Source: Doris montereyensis (lineage: Eukaryota > Mollusca > Gastropoda > Nudibranchia > Dorididae). Taken from it: a stretch of 64,000 nucleotides of DNA. Of the stretch, positions 20,771 to 31,830 are shown piece after piece (the stretch's first letter is position 1; every line of letters begins with the position of its first letter). The notes beneath the pieces were generated by a model. The model saw only the letters and a program-made list of their open reading frames with translations, ran no database searches and had not been told where the DNA came from. The position numbers were made by a program, and so were the translations under genes. The stretch is from assembly GCA_037039925.1 (NCBI GenBank), contig JAXRKP010000169.1:194501-258500 (forward strand), written 5' to 3'.

Positions 20771-23700
20771 GCGGTAGAAAGCGATAGGCAGCGATAAGCA
20801 GCGATAGGGAGCGATAAACAGCCGATAGGGAGCGATAGGAAGCGATAGGGTGCGATAAGCAGCGATAGGCTGATAGGCTGCGTAGGCAGCGATAGGGTGC
20901 GATAGGCGGCGATAGTGCTGCGATAGGCTGCGATAGGCTGCGATAGATTACAATAGGTTGTGATAGGGTGCGATAGGTTGCGATAGGCAATAGGGTGCGA
21001 TAGGGTGCGATAGGTTGCGATAGGCTGCGATAGACCGATAGGTTGCGATAGGCGGATAAAAAGGCTGCGATGCGCTGCGATAAAGAGCGATAGGAGCGAT
21101 AAAGAGCGATAAAGATAAAGAGCGACAAAGAGCGATAAAGAGTGATAAAGAGCGATAAAGAGCGATAAAGAGCGATAGGCTGCGATAGACTGCGATAGGT
21201 TGCGAAAGGGGTTGTGAAATGGCTGCGATAAGCTGTGATAAAGAACGATAAAGAGCGATAAAGAGCGATAAAGAGTGATAAAGAGCGATAAAGAGCGATC
21301 CGATAAAGAGCGAAAGGCTGCCATAGGCTGCGATAAAGAGGCGATAAAGAACGATAAAGAGCGATAGGCTGCGATAAACAGCGATAGGCTGCGATAAAGA
21401 GCGATAGGCTGCGATAAAGAGCGATAAAAAGCGATAAAGAGCGATCAAAAAGCGATGAAGAGCGATAAAGCGCGATAAAAAGCGATAAAGAGCGATAAAG
21501 AGCGATAAAAAGCGATAAACAGCGATAAACAGCGGTAAAGAGCGACAAACAGCAATAGGCTGCGATAGGCTGCGATAGGCTGCGATAGGTTGCGGTAGGC
21601 TGCCATAGGCTGCGATAGGCTGTGATAAATAGCGATGAGCGATAAAAAGCGATAAAAAGCGATAACGAGCGATAAAGAGCGATAGGTCCGATAAAGAGCG
21701 ATAGGCTGCGATAGGCTGCGATAGGCTGCGATAAAAGCGATAAAGAGCGATAAAGAGCGATAAAGAGCGATAAAGAGTGATAAAGAGCGATAAAACGATA
21801 AAAAGCGATAAAGAACGATGAAGAACGATAAAATAGCGATAAAGAGCGATAAAAAGCGATAAAGAGCGATAAAGAGCGATAAAGAGCGATAAAGAGCGAT
21901 AAAGAGCGATAAAGAGCGATGAAGAGCGATAAGACCGATAGGCTGCGATAGACCGATAGGGCGATAGGCTGCGATAGGCTGCGATAGGTTACATAGGGCT
22001 GCGATTGGTTGCGGAAGGCTGCGATACGCTGTGATAAAGAGCGATCAAGAGCGATAAAGAGCGATAAAGAGCGATAAAGATCGACAGGCTCGGATAAAGA
22101 GCGAAAGGCTGCGATTGGCTGCGATAAAGAGCGATAAAGAGCAAATAAAGAGCGATAAAAAGCGATAAATAGGTGCGATAAAGAGCGATAGGCAGCGATA
22201 AAGAGCGATAAAGAGCAATAAGAGCGATAGGGATGCGATAAAGAGCGATAGGCAGCGATAAAGAGCGATAGGGAGCGATAAAGTGCGATAAAGAGCGATA
22301 AAGAGCGATAAAGAGCGGTAGGCTGCCATAGGCTGCGATAGGCTGCGATAGGCTGCGATAGGCTGCGGTACGCTGCGATAGGCTGCGGCAGGCTGCGATA
22401 GGCTGCGATAGGTTGTGATAAAGAGCGATATGGAGCGATAAAAAGCGATAAAGAGCGATAGGCTGGATAAAGAGCGATAGGCTGCGATAGGCTGCGATAA
22501 AGAGCGATAAAGGGCGATAAAAAGCGATAAAGAGCGATAAAGAGCGATAAAGAGTGATAAAGAGTGATAAAGAAAGATAAAGAGCGATAAAGAGCGATAG
22601 AAAACGATAAAAGGTGATAAATACCGATAAAGAGCGGTAAAGAGCGATGAAGAGCGATAAAAAGCGATAAAGAGCCATAGGCTGCGATAAAGAACGATAG
22701 ACTGCGAAAAAGAGGCAGTCTGCGATAGGCTGCGATAGGCTGCGATAGGCTGCGATAGGCTGCGATAAAGAGCGATAAAGAGCGATGAAGAGCGATAAGA
22801 GCGATAAAGAGCGAAAAAGAGCGATTAAGAGCGATAGGTCGACAGGCTGCGATAGTCTAGGCTGCGATAGGCTGCGGTAGGCTGCGATAGGCTGCGATAG
22901 GCTGATGATAAAGCTGCGATAGGATGTAATAAAAAGCGATAACGAGCGATAAAAGACAGGTTGCGATAAAGAGCGATAAAGCTGCGATAGGCTGCGATAA
23001 AGAGCGATAAAGAGCGATAAAGAGCGATAAAGAGCGATAAAGAGCGATAGGCTGCGATAAACAGCGATAGCCTGCGATAAAGAGCAATAGGCTGCGATAA
23101 AGAGCGATAAAGAGCGATAAAGCGCGAAAAGAGCGATAAAAGCGATAAAGAGCGATAAAGAGCGATAAAGAGCTAAAGCGATAAAGAGCGATAAAGAGCG
23201 ATAAAGAGCGATGAAGAGCGATAAAGAGCGATAAAGAGCGATAAAGAGCGATAAAGAGCGATAGGCTGCGATAGACTGCGATAAAGAGCGATAAAGAGCG
23301 ATAAAGAGCGATAGGCTGCGATAAAGGCTGCGATAGGCTGCGATAAAGATACGCGATAATAAAGAGCGATAAAAGCGATAAAGAGCGATGAGCGACAGGC
23401 TCCGATAAAGAGCGAAAGGCTGCGATAAAGAGCGATAAAGAGCGATAAAGAGCAATAAAGAGCGATAAAGAACGCGATAGGCTGCGATAAAGAGCGATAG
23501 GCTGCGATAAAGAGCGATAAAGAGCGATAAAGAGCGATAAAGAGCGAAAAAGAGCGATAAAGAGCGATAAAGAGCGATAAAGAGCGATAAAGAGCGATAA
23601 AGAGCGATAAAGAGCGATAAAGAGCGATAAAGCGATAAAGAGCGATAAAGAACGATAAAAAGCGATAAAGAAGCGATAAAGAGCGATAAAGAACGATAAA
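20771..23700 (+). repeat. Module P, copy 4
   Basis: Starts with a GCGGTAGAAA unit equivalent to GCGGTTGAAA of the other copies, then GGCAGCGATA, AAGCAGCGATA and a short cap block to 20,900. GATTACAATA lies at 20,947, GATGAGCGATAAAAAGCG at 21,634 (687 further, against 690 in copy 1), and a decayed GATAAAAGGTGATAAATACC form of the last landmark near 22,608. Two runs of seven or eight perfect A units occur at 23,551-23,630 and 23,701-23,770. Confidence 0.7.
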
Positions 23701-26700
23701 GAGCGATAAAGAGCGATAAAGAGCGATAAAGAGCGATAAAGAGCGATAAAGAGCGATAAAGAGCGATAAACAACGATAAAGAGCGATAGGCTGCGATAGG
23801 CTGCGATAAAGAGCTGCGATAGGCTGCGATAGGCTGCGATAGGCTGCGATAGGCTGTGATAAAGGCGATAAGGAGCGATAAAGAGCGATAACGAGCGATA
23901 AAGAGCGATAGGCTCCGATAAAGAGTGATAGGCTGCGATAGGCTGCGATAAAGAGCGATAAAGAGCGATAAAGAGCGATAAAGAGCGATAAAGAGCGATA
24001 AAGAGCGATAGAGAGCGATAAAGAGCGATAAAGAGGATAAAGAGCGATCAAGAGAGATAAAGAGCGATAAAAAGTGATAAAGAGCGATAAAGCAATGAAG
24101 AGCGATAAAGAGCGATAAAGAGAGATAAAGAGCGATAAAGAGCGATAGGCTGCGATAGACTTCGATAGGCTGCGATAGGCTGCGATAGGCTGCGATAGGT
24201 TGCGATAAGCTGCGATAGGCTGCGATAGGCTGCGATACGCTGCGATAAAGAGCGATAAAGAGCGATAAAGAGCGATAAAGAGCGATAAAGAGCGATAAAG
24301 ACCGATAAAGGCTGCGATAAAGCGATAAAAAGCGATAAAGAGCGATAAAGAGCGATAAAGAGCGATAAAGAGCGATAAAAAGCGATAAAGAGCGATAGGT
24401 TGCGATAAAGAGCGATAAAGAGCGATAAAAAGCGATAAAGAGCGATAAATAGCGATAAAAGGATAAAGAGCGATAAAGAGCGATAAAGAGCGATAAAGAG
24501 GATAAAGAGCGATAAAGAAAAGCGATAAAGAGCGATAAACACCGATAAAGAGCGATAAAAAGCGATAAAGAGCGATAAAGAGCGATAAAGCGATAAAGAG
24601 CGATAAAGAACGATAAAAAGCGATAAAGAGCGATAAAAAGCGCTGAAGAACGATAAACAGCGATAAAGAGCGATAAAGAGCGATGAAGAGCGATAAAGAG
24701 CGATAAAGAGCGATAAAGAGCGATAAAGAGATGATAAAGAGCGATAAAGAGCTAAAGGCTGCAATAACTTAGCTGCGATAGACTTCGATAGGCTGCGATA
24801 GGCTGCGATAGGCTGCGATAGGCTGCGATAGGCTGCGATAGGCTGCGATACGCTGTGATAAAGAGCGATAAGGAGCGATAAAGAACGATAAAGAGCGATA
24901 AAGAGCGACAGGTCTGATAAAGAGCGAAAGGCTGCAATAGGCTTCGATAAAGAGCGATAAAGAGCGATAAGATAACAAGAGCGATAAAGAGCGATAAAGA
25001 GCGATAAAGAGCGATAGGCTGCGATAGAGCGATAAAGAGCGATAAAGAGCGATAAAGAGCGAAAAAAGCGAGAGCGATAAAGAGCGATAAAGTGATGCGA
25101 GCGAAACAAAGCGTGATAAAGAGCGATAAAGAGCGCGATAAAGAGCGATAAAGAGCGATAAAGAGCGATAAAGAGCGATAAAGAACGATAAAGCGATAAA
25201 GAGCGATAAAGAGCGATAAAAGCGATAAACAGCGATAAAGAGCGATAAAGAGCGATGAAGAGCGATAAAGAGCGATAAAAAGCGATAAAGAGCGATAAAG
25301 AGCGATAAAGCTGCGATAAAATAGGCTGCGATAGGCTTCGATAGGCTGCGATAGGCTGCGATAGGCTGCGATAGGCTGCGATAAATACTCTGTGATAAAG
25401 AGCGATAAAGAGCGATAAAGAGCGATAAAGAACGATAAAGAGCAACAGGCTCCGATAAAGAACGAAAGGCAGCGATAGGCTGCGATAAAGAGCGATAGAA
25501 CGAGCAATAAAGAACGATAAAGATAAAGAGCGATAAAGAGCGATAAAGTGCGATAAAGAGCGATAAAGCGATAAACAGCGATAAAGAGCGATAAAGAGCG
25601 ATAAAGAGCGATGAAGGCTGATAGGCTGCGATAGGCTGCGATAGGCTGCGATAGGCTGCGATAGGAGCGATAGGCTGCGATAAAGAGCGATAAAGCGATA
25701 AAGAGCGATAAAGAGCGATAAAGAGCGACAGGCTCCGATAAAGAGCGAAAGGCTGCGATAGGCTGCGATAAAGAGCGATAAAGATGCGATAAAGAGCGAT
25801 AAAGAGCGATAAAGAGCGATAGGCTGCGATAAAAAGCGATATAAAGAGCGATAAAGCGCGATAAAGAGCGATAAAGAGCGATAAAAAGCGATAAAGAGCG
25901 ATAAAAAAGCGATAAAGAGCGATAAAGAGCGATAAAGCGATAAAGAGCGATAAAGAAAGATAAAGAGCGATAAAAAGCGATAAAGAGTTATAAAAGGGAT
26001 AAAAGCGATAAAGAGCGATAAAGAACGATAAAAAGCGATAAAGAGCGATAAAGAGCGATAAAGAGCGATAAAGAGCGATAAAGAGCGATAGAGCGATAGC
26101 GATAGACTTCGATAGGCTGCGATAGACTGCGATAGGCTGCGATAGGCTGCGATAGGCTGCGATAGGCTGCGATAGGCTGATGATAAAGAGCGATAAGAGA
26201 GCGATAAAGAGCGATAAAGAGTGATAAAGAGAGATAAAGCGATAAAGAGCGATAAAGAACGATAAAAAGTGATAAAGAGCGATAAAGAGCGATAAACAGC
26301 GATAAAGAGCGATAAAAAGAAAAAAGCGATAAAGAGCGATAAAGAGCGATAAAGAGCGATAAAGAGCGATAAAATTCGATAGGAGCGATAAAAGCGATAG
26401 AAGAGCTGATAGGCTGCGATAGGCTGCGATAGGCTGCGATATTGGCTGCGATAGGGTGCTAGGCTGCGATAGGCTGCGATAAAGAGCGATAAAGAGCGAT
26501 AAAGAGCGATAAAGAGCGATAAAGAGCGATAAAGAGCGACAGGCTCCGATAAAGAGCGAAAGACTGCGATAAGCTGCGATAAAGAGCGATAAAGAACAAT
26601 AAAGAGCGATAAAGAGCGATAAAGAGCGATAGGCTGCGATAACGAGCGATAGGCGGCGATAAAGAGCGATAGGCTGCGATAAAGAGCGATAAAGACCGAT

Positions 26701-26900
26701 AAAGAGCGATAAAGAGCGATAAAGAGCGATAAAGAGCGATAAAAAGCGATAAAAAGCGATAAAGAGCGATCAAGAGCGAAAAGAGCGATAAAGAGCGATA
26801 AAGAGCGATAAAGAGCGATAAAAAGAGCGATAAAGAGCGATAAAGAGCGATAAAGAGCGATAGGCTGCGATAGGCTGCGATAAAGCTGCGATAGGAGTGA
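23700..26900 (+). repeat. Decamer array with GACTTCGATA-marked blocks
   Basis: Mostly in good 10-bp register. The rare unit GACTTCGATA, always inside GGCTGCGATAGACTTCGATA, occurs at about 24,155, 24,782, 25,334 and 26,105, each time at the start of a short B run. CGCTGTGATAAAG anchors at 24,850 and GACAGGCTCC units at 25,731 and 26,541 follow the same order as elsewhere. No gene. Confidence 0.85.
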
Positions 26901-27475
26901 TAAAGAGTGATAAAGAGCGATAAAGAGCGATAACGAGCGATAAAGAGCAATAGGCTCCGATAAAGAGCGATAGGCTGCGATAGGCTGCGATAAAGAGCGA
27001 TAAAAGAGCGATAAAGAGCGATAAAGAGCGATAGGTTGCGATAAACTGCGATAGGCTGCGATAAAGAGCGATAGGAACGATAAAGAGCGATAAAGAGCAG
27101 ATAAAGAGCGAAAAAACGCGATAAAAGAACGATAAAAAGCGATAAAGAGCGATAAAGAGCGATAAAGAGCGATAAAGAGCGATAAAGAGCCATAAAGAGC
27201 GATAAAGAGCGATAAAGAGCGATAAAGAGCGATAGGCGATGTGATAAACTTCGATAGCCTGCGATAAAGCCGCGATAGGCTGCGATAGGCTGCGATAAAG
27301 AGCGATAAAGAGCGATAAAGAGCATAAAGAGCGATAGGCAGTGATAAAGAGCAATAGGCTGCGATAAAGAGCGATAGGCTGCGAATAAAGAGCGATAAGG
27401 CTGCGATAGGCTGCGATAGGCTGTGATAGGCTGCGATAGGCTGCGATAGCCTGCGATAGGCTGCGATAGGCTGCG

Positions 27476-27612
27476 ATAGGCAGCGATAGGGAGTGATAGG
27501 GAGCCATAGGGAGCGACAGGGAGCGATAGGGAGCGATAAAGAGCGATAGGCCACCATAGGCAACGATAGACAGCCATAGGCAGCCATAGGCAACCATAGG
27601 CAGCCATAGGCG
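27476..27612 (+). repeat. GCCATAGGCA cap block
   Basis: GGCAGCGATA, GGGAGTGATA, GGGAGCCATA, GGGAGCGACA and GGGAGCGATA units, then GCCACCATA and several GGCAGCCATA or GGCAACCATA units, ending with GGCGGCGATA. Confidence 0.85.
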
Positions 27613-28029
27613 GCGATAAAGAGCGATAGGCTGCGATAGGGTGATAGGGAGCGATAGGGAACGATAGGGTGCGATAGGGAGCGATATGCGGCGATATGCG
27701 AGCGATAAAAAGCGATAGGCTGCGATAGGCTGCGATAGGAGCGATAGGAGCGATAGGTTTCGATAGGTTGCGATAGGCTGCGATAGGCTGCGATAGGCTG
27801 CGATAGGTTACGAAAGCCTTTGAAAGGCTGCGATACGCTGTGATAAAGAGCGATAAAGAGCGATAAAGAGCGATAAAGAGCGATAAAGAGCGATAAAGAG
27901 ATGATAAAGAGAGTGATACAGAGCCATAAAGGGCGATAAAGAGCGTTAAAGAGCGATAAAGAGCGATAAAGAGCGATAAAGAGCAATAAAGAGCGATAAA
28001 GAGCGATAAAGAGCGATAAAGAGCGATAA

Positions 28030-28200
28030 AAAGCGATTCGAAGCGGTTGAAAGCGATCTAAAGCGATAAAGAGCGATAGGCAGCGATAGGCAGCGATAAA
28101 GAGCGATAGGGAGCGATAGGAAGCGATAGGAAGCGATAGGGAGCGATAAGCAGCCATAGGCAGCCATAGGTTCCAGATGCAGCCATATACAGCCATAGGC
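28030..28200 (+). repeat. TTCGAA unit plus GCCATAGGCA cap block
   Basis: TTCGAAGCGG and GCGGTTGAAA (28,037-28,052), a GCGATCTAAA unit, GGCAGCGATA units, GGAAGCGATA units and GGCAGCCATA units. The end is odd: GGTTCCAGATGCAGCC and ATATACAGCC. It resembles the start of module P without the rest. Confidence 0.8.
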
Positions 28201-28884
28201 TGCGATAGACTGCGATAGGTTGCGATAAGGCTGTGAAAGGTTGCGATACGCTATGATAAAGAGCGCTAAGGAGCGATAAAGAGCGATAAAGAGCGATAAA
28301 GAGCGATAGGCTGCGATAAATGAAGAGCGATAGGCTGCAATAGGCTGCGATAGGCGGCGATAGTCCGCGAGGCTGCGATAAAAGAGCGATAAAAAGCGAT
28401 CAAGAGCGATAAAAAGTGATAAAGAGCGATAGGCTGTGACAAAGAGCGATAGGCTGCGATAAAGAACGATAAAAGAGCGATAAAGAGCTGCGATAAAGAA
28501 TTGATAAAGAGAGATAAAAAGCGATAAAAAGCTTTGATAGGCTAAAGAACGATAAAGAGCGATAAAGAGCGATAAAGAGCGCTAAAGTGCGATAAAGAGC
28601 GATAGGCTGCGATAGGGTTGCGATAAAGAGCGATAAAGAGCGATAGGTTGCGATAGAGCGATAAAGAGCGATAAAGAACGATTAAGAGCGATAAAGAGTG
28701 ATAAAGAACGATAAAGAGCGATAAAGAACGATAAAAAGCGATAAAGAGCGATAAAGAGCGATAAAAAGTGATAAAGAGCGATAAAGAGCGATAAAGAGCG
28801 ATAAAGAACGATAAAGAGCGATCAAGAGCGATAAAGAGCGATAAAGAGCGCTAAAGTGCGATAAAGAGCGATAAAGAGCGATAG

Positions 28885-29550
28885 GCTGCGATAGACTTCG
28901 ATAGGCTGCGATAGGCTTTGATAGGTGATAGTGATAGGCTGTGATAGACTGCAATAGGCTGCGATAGGCTGCGACAAATAGCGATAAAGAGCGATTAAGA
29001 GCGATAAAGAGTGATAAAGAGCGATAAAGAGCGATAAAGAGCGATAAAGAGCGATAAAGAACGAAAAAGAACGATAATGAGCGATAAAGAGCGATAAAGA
29101 GCGATAAAGAACGATAAAGAACGATAAAGAGCGATAAAAAGTGATATAGAGCGATAAAGAGCGATAAAGAGCGACAAAGAACGATAAAGAGCGATAAAGA
29201 ACGATAGGCTGCGATAGACTTCGATAGGCTGCGATAGGCTTTGATAGGCTGTGATAGGCTGCGATAGGCTGTGATAGGCTGCAATAGGCTGCGATAGGCT
29301 GCGACAAATAGCGATAAAGAGCGATTAAGAGCGATAAAGAGTGATAAAGAGCGATAAAGAGCGATAAAGAGCGATAAAGAGCGATAAAGAGCGATAAAGA
29401 ACGAAAAAGAACGATAATGAGCGATAAAGAGCGATAAAGAGCGATAAAGAACGATAAAGAGCGATAAAGAGCGATAAAGAGCGATAAAGAGCGATAAAGA
29501 GCGATAAAGAGCGACAAAGAACGATAAAGAGCGATAAAGAACGATATAAA
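28885..29550 (+). repeat. 330-340 bp tandem duplication
   Basis: Two successive copies share a row of landmarks: GACTTCGATA, GGCTTTGATA, GCAATAGG, GCGACAAATA (28,971 and 29,301, offset 330), GCGATTAAGA, and ACGAAAAAGAACGATAATGA (29,061 and 29,401, offset 340). The second copy has gained one 10-bp unit, a clear example of unit gain within a recent duplicate. Confidence 0.88.
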
Positions 29551-29795
29551 GGGGCGATAAAGAGCGATAAAGAGCGATAAAGAGCGATAAACAGCGATAG
29601 GCTGCGATAGACTTCGATAGGCTGCGATAGGCTGCGATAGGCTGCGATAAAGAGCGATAAAGAGCGATAAAGAGCGATAAAGAGCATAAAGAGCGATAGG
29701 CTTTGATAAAGAGCGATAGGCTGCTAATAAAGAGCGATAGTCTACGATAAAGCCTGCGATAGCCTGCGATAGGCTGCGATAGGCTGTGATAGGGA

Positions 29796-29935
29796 GTGAT
29801 AGGGAGCCATAGGGAGCGATATGGAGCGATAGGGAACGATAAGCAGCCATAGGCAGCCATAGGCAGCCATAGACAGAGCGATAGACAGCCATAGGCAGCC
29901 ATAGGCGGCCATAGGCAGCCATAGGCGGCGATAAA
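29796..29935 (+). repeat. GCCATAGGCA cap block
   Basis: GGGAGTGATA, GGGAGCCATA, ATGGAGCGATA and GGCAGCCATA units, with GACAGAGCGATA and GGCGGCCATA variants inside; followed by GGCGGCGATA and GGGTGC units. Confidence 0.85.
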
Positions 29936-30299
29936 GAGCGATAGGCTGCGATAGGGTGCAATAGGTGCGATAGGGTGCGATAGGGTGCGATAGGGTGCAA
30001 TAGGCTGCGATAGGCGGCGATAGGTAGCGATAGGCTGCGATAGGCTGCGATTCGCTGTGATAAAGAGCGATAAGGAGCGATAAAGAGCGATAAAGAGCGA
30101 TAAAGAGCGATAAAGAGCGATAAAGAGCGACAGACTCCGATAGAGAGCGAAAGGCTGCGATAGGCTGATAAAGAGCGATAAAGCACAATAAAGAGCGATA
30201 AAGAGCGATAGGCTGCAATAACAAGCGATAGGCGGCGATAAAGAGCGATAGGCTGCGATAAAGAGCGATAAAAAACGATAAAGAGCGATAAAGAGCGAT

Positions 30300-31620
30300 A
30301 AAAAGCGATAAAGAGCGATCAAGAGCGATAAAGAGCGATAAAGAGGAATAAAGAGCGATAAACAGCGATAAAGAGCGCTAAAGAGCGATAGGCTGCGATA
30401 AGCTCCTGTAGGCTGCGATAGGCTGTGGTAGGCTGCGATAGGCTGCGATAGGCTGTGATAAAGAGCGATAAGGAGCGATAAAAAGCGATAACGGGCGATA
30501 AAGAGCGATAGGCTCCGGATAAAGAGCGATAAGCTTCGATAGGCTGCGATAAAGAGCGATAAAGAGCGATAGGCTGCGATAAAGAGCGATAGGCTGCGAT
30601 AAAGAGCAATAGGCTGCGATAAAGAGCGATAAAGAGCGATAAAGAGCGAAAAAACGCGATAAAAAGCGATAAAGAGCGATAAAGAGCGACAAAGAGCCAT
30701 AAAGAGCGATAGAGCGATAAAAGGCCATAAAGAGCCATAAAGCGATAAAAAGCGATAAAGGACGATAAAGAACGATAATGCGATAAAAGCGATAAAAAGC
30801 AATAAAAGCGATAAAGAACGATAAAGAACGATAAAGAGCGATAAAGAGCGATAAAGAGCGATAAGCTGCGATAGACCGAAGGCTGCGATAGGCTGCGATA
30901 GGCTGCGATAGGCTGCGATAAAGAGCGATAAAGAGCAACAAAGAGCATAAAGATTGATAGGCTGTGATAAAGAGCGATAGGCTGCGATAAAGTGCGATAG
31001 GCTGCTAATAAAGAGCGAAAGGCTGCGATAGGCTGTGATAGGCTGTGATAGGCTGCGATAGGCTGCGATAGCCTGCGATAGGCTCCGATAGGCTGCGATA
31101 GGCAGCGATAGGGAGCGATAGGGAGCCATAGGGAGCGATAAGGAGCGATAGGGAGCGATAAGCAGCCATAGGCAGCCATAGGCAGCCATAGACAGCCATA
31201 GGCAGCCATAGGCAACCATAGGCAGCCATAGGCGGCGATAAAGAGCGATAGGCAGCGATAGGGTGCAAGAGGGTGCAATAGGGTGCGATAGGGTGCGATG
31301 GGGTGCGATAGGGTGCGATATGCGGCGATAGAGTGCGATAGGCTGCGATAGGCTGCGATAGGTTGCAATAGGTTGTGATAGGTTGCGATAGGTTGCGATA
31401 GGCTGCGATAGGCTGCGATAGGCTGCGATAGGTTACGAAAGCCTGCGAAAGGCTGCGATACGCTGTGATAAAGAGCGATAAGGAGTGATAAAGAGCGATA
31501 AAGAGCGATAAAGAGCGACAAAGAGCGATAAAGAGCTATAAAGAGTGATAAAGAGTGATACAGAGCCATAAAGGGCGATAAAGAGCGATAAAGAGCGATA
31601 AAGAGCGATAAAGAGCGATA
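30300..31620 (+). repeat. Module Q copy with cap block 31,100-31,240
   Basis: A units with GCGAAAAAACGCG (30,648) and GAGCCATAAAG units (about 30,695-30,740), B units, the cap (GGGAGCCATA then GGCAGCCATA units), GGGTGCAAGA and GGGTGC units, GGTTGCAATA and GGTTGTGATA, GGTTACGAAA, then CGCTGTGATAAAG at 31,461 and a GATACAGAGCCATAAAGGGC stretch near 31,558. The same order of landmarks is seen at 40.7-42.0 kb. Confidence 0.75.
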
Positions 31621-31689
31621 AAGAGCATAAAGAGCGATAGGCTGTGATCAAGAGCGATAGAAAGCGATAGGCTGTGATAGGCTGCGATA

Positions 31690-31830
31690 GGCTGCGATAG
31701 CCTGCGATAGGAAGTAATAGCGAGCCATAGGGAGTGATAGGGAGCGATAGGGAGCGATAGGGCGATAAGCAGCGATAAGCAGCCATAGGCGGCGATAAAG
31801 CCATAGGCAGCCATGGGCTGCGATAAATAG
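31690..31830 (+). repeat. Shortened GCCATAGGCA cap block
   Basis: GAAGTAATAG, GAGCCATAGG and GGGAGCGATA units and only two or three GGCAGCCATA units, one reading GGCAGCCATGGG. Indels disturb the register. Confidence 0.7.

Larger units (their letters stand above)
26900..28200 (+). repeat. Module Q with double GCCATAGGCA cap
   Basis: A module that recurs later (30.3-31.6, 35.6-37.1, 40.7-42.0, 49.7-51.0 and, decayed, 58.7-60.0 kb). It runs from a GGCTCC unit and B units, through A units with GCGAAAAAACGCG and GAGCCATAAAG (27,187), to a cap of GGGAGTGATA, GGGAGCCATA and GGCAGCCATA units (27,476-27,612), then GGGTGC and GGTTGC units. A second cap at 28,076-28,200 follows a TTCGAAGCGG unit at 28,037. 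Confidence 0.7.
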
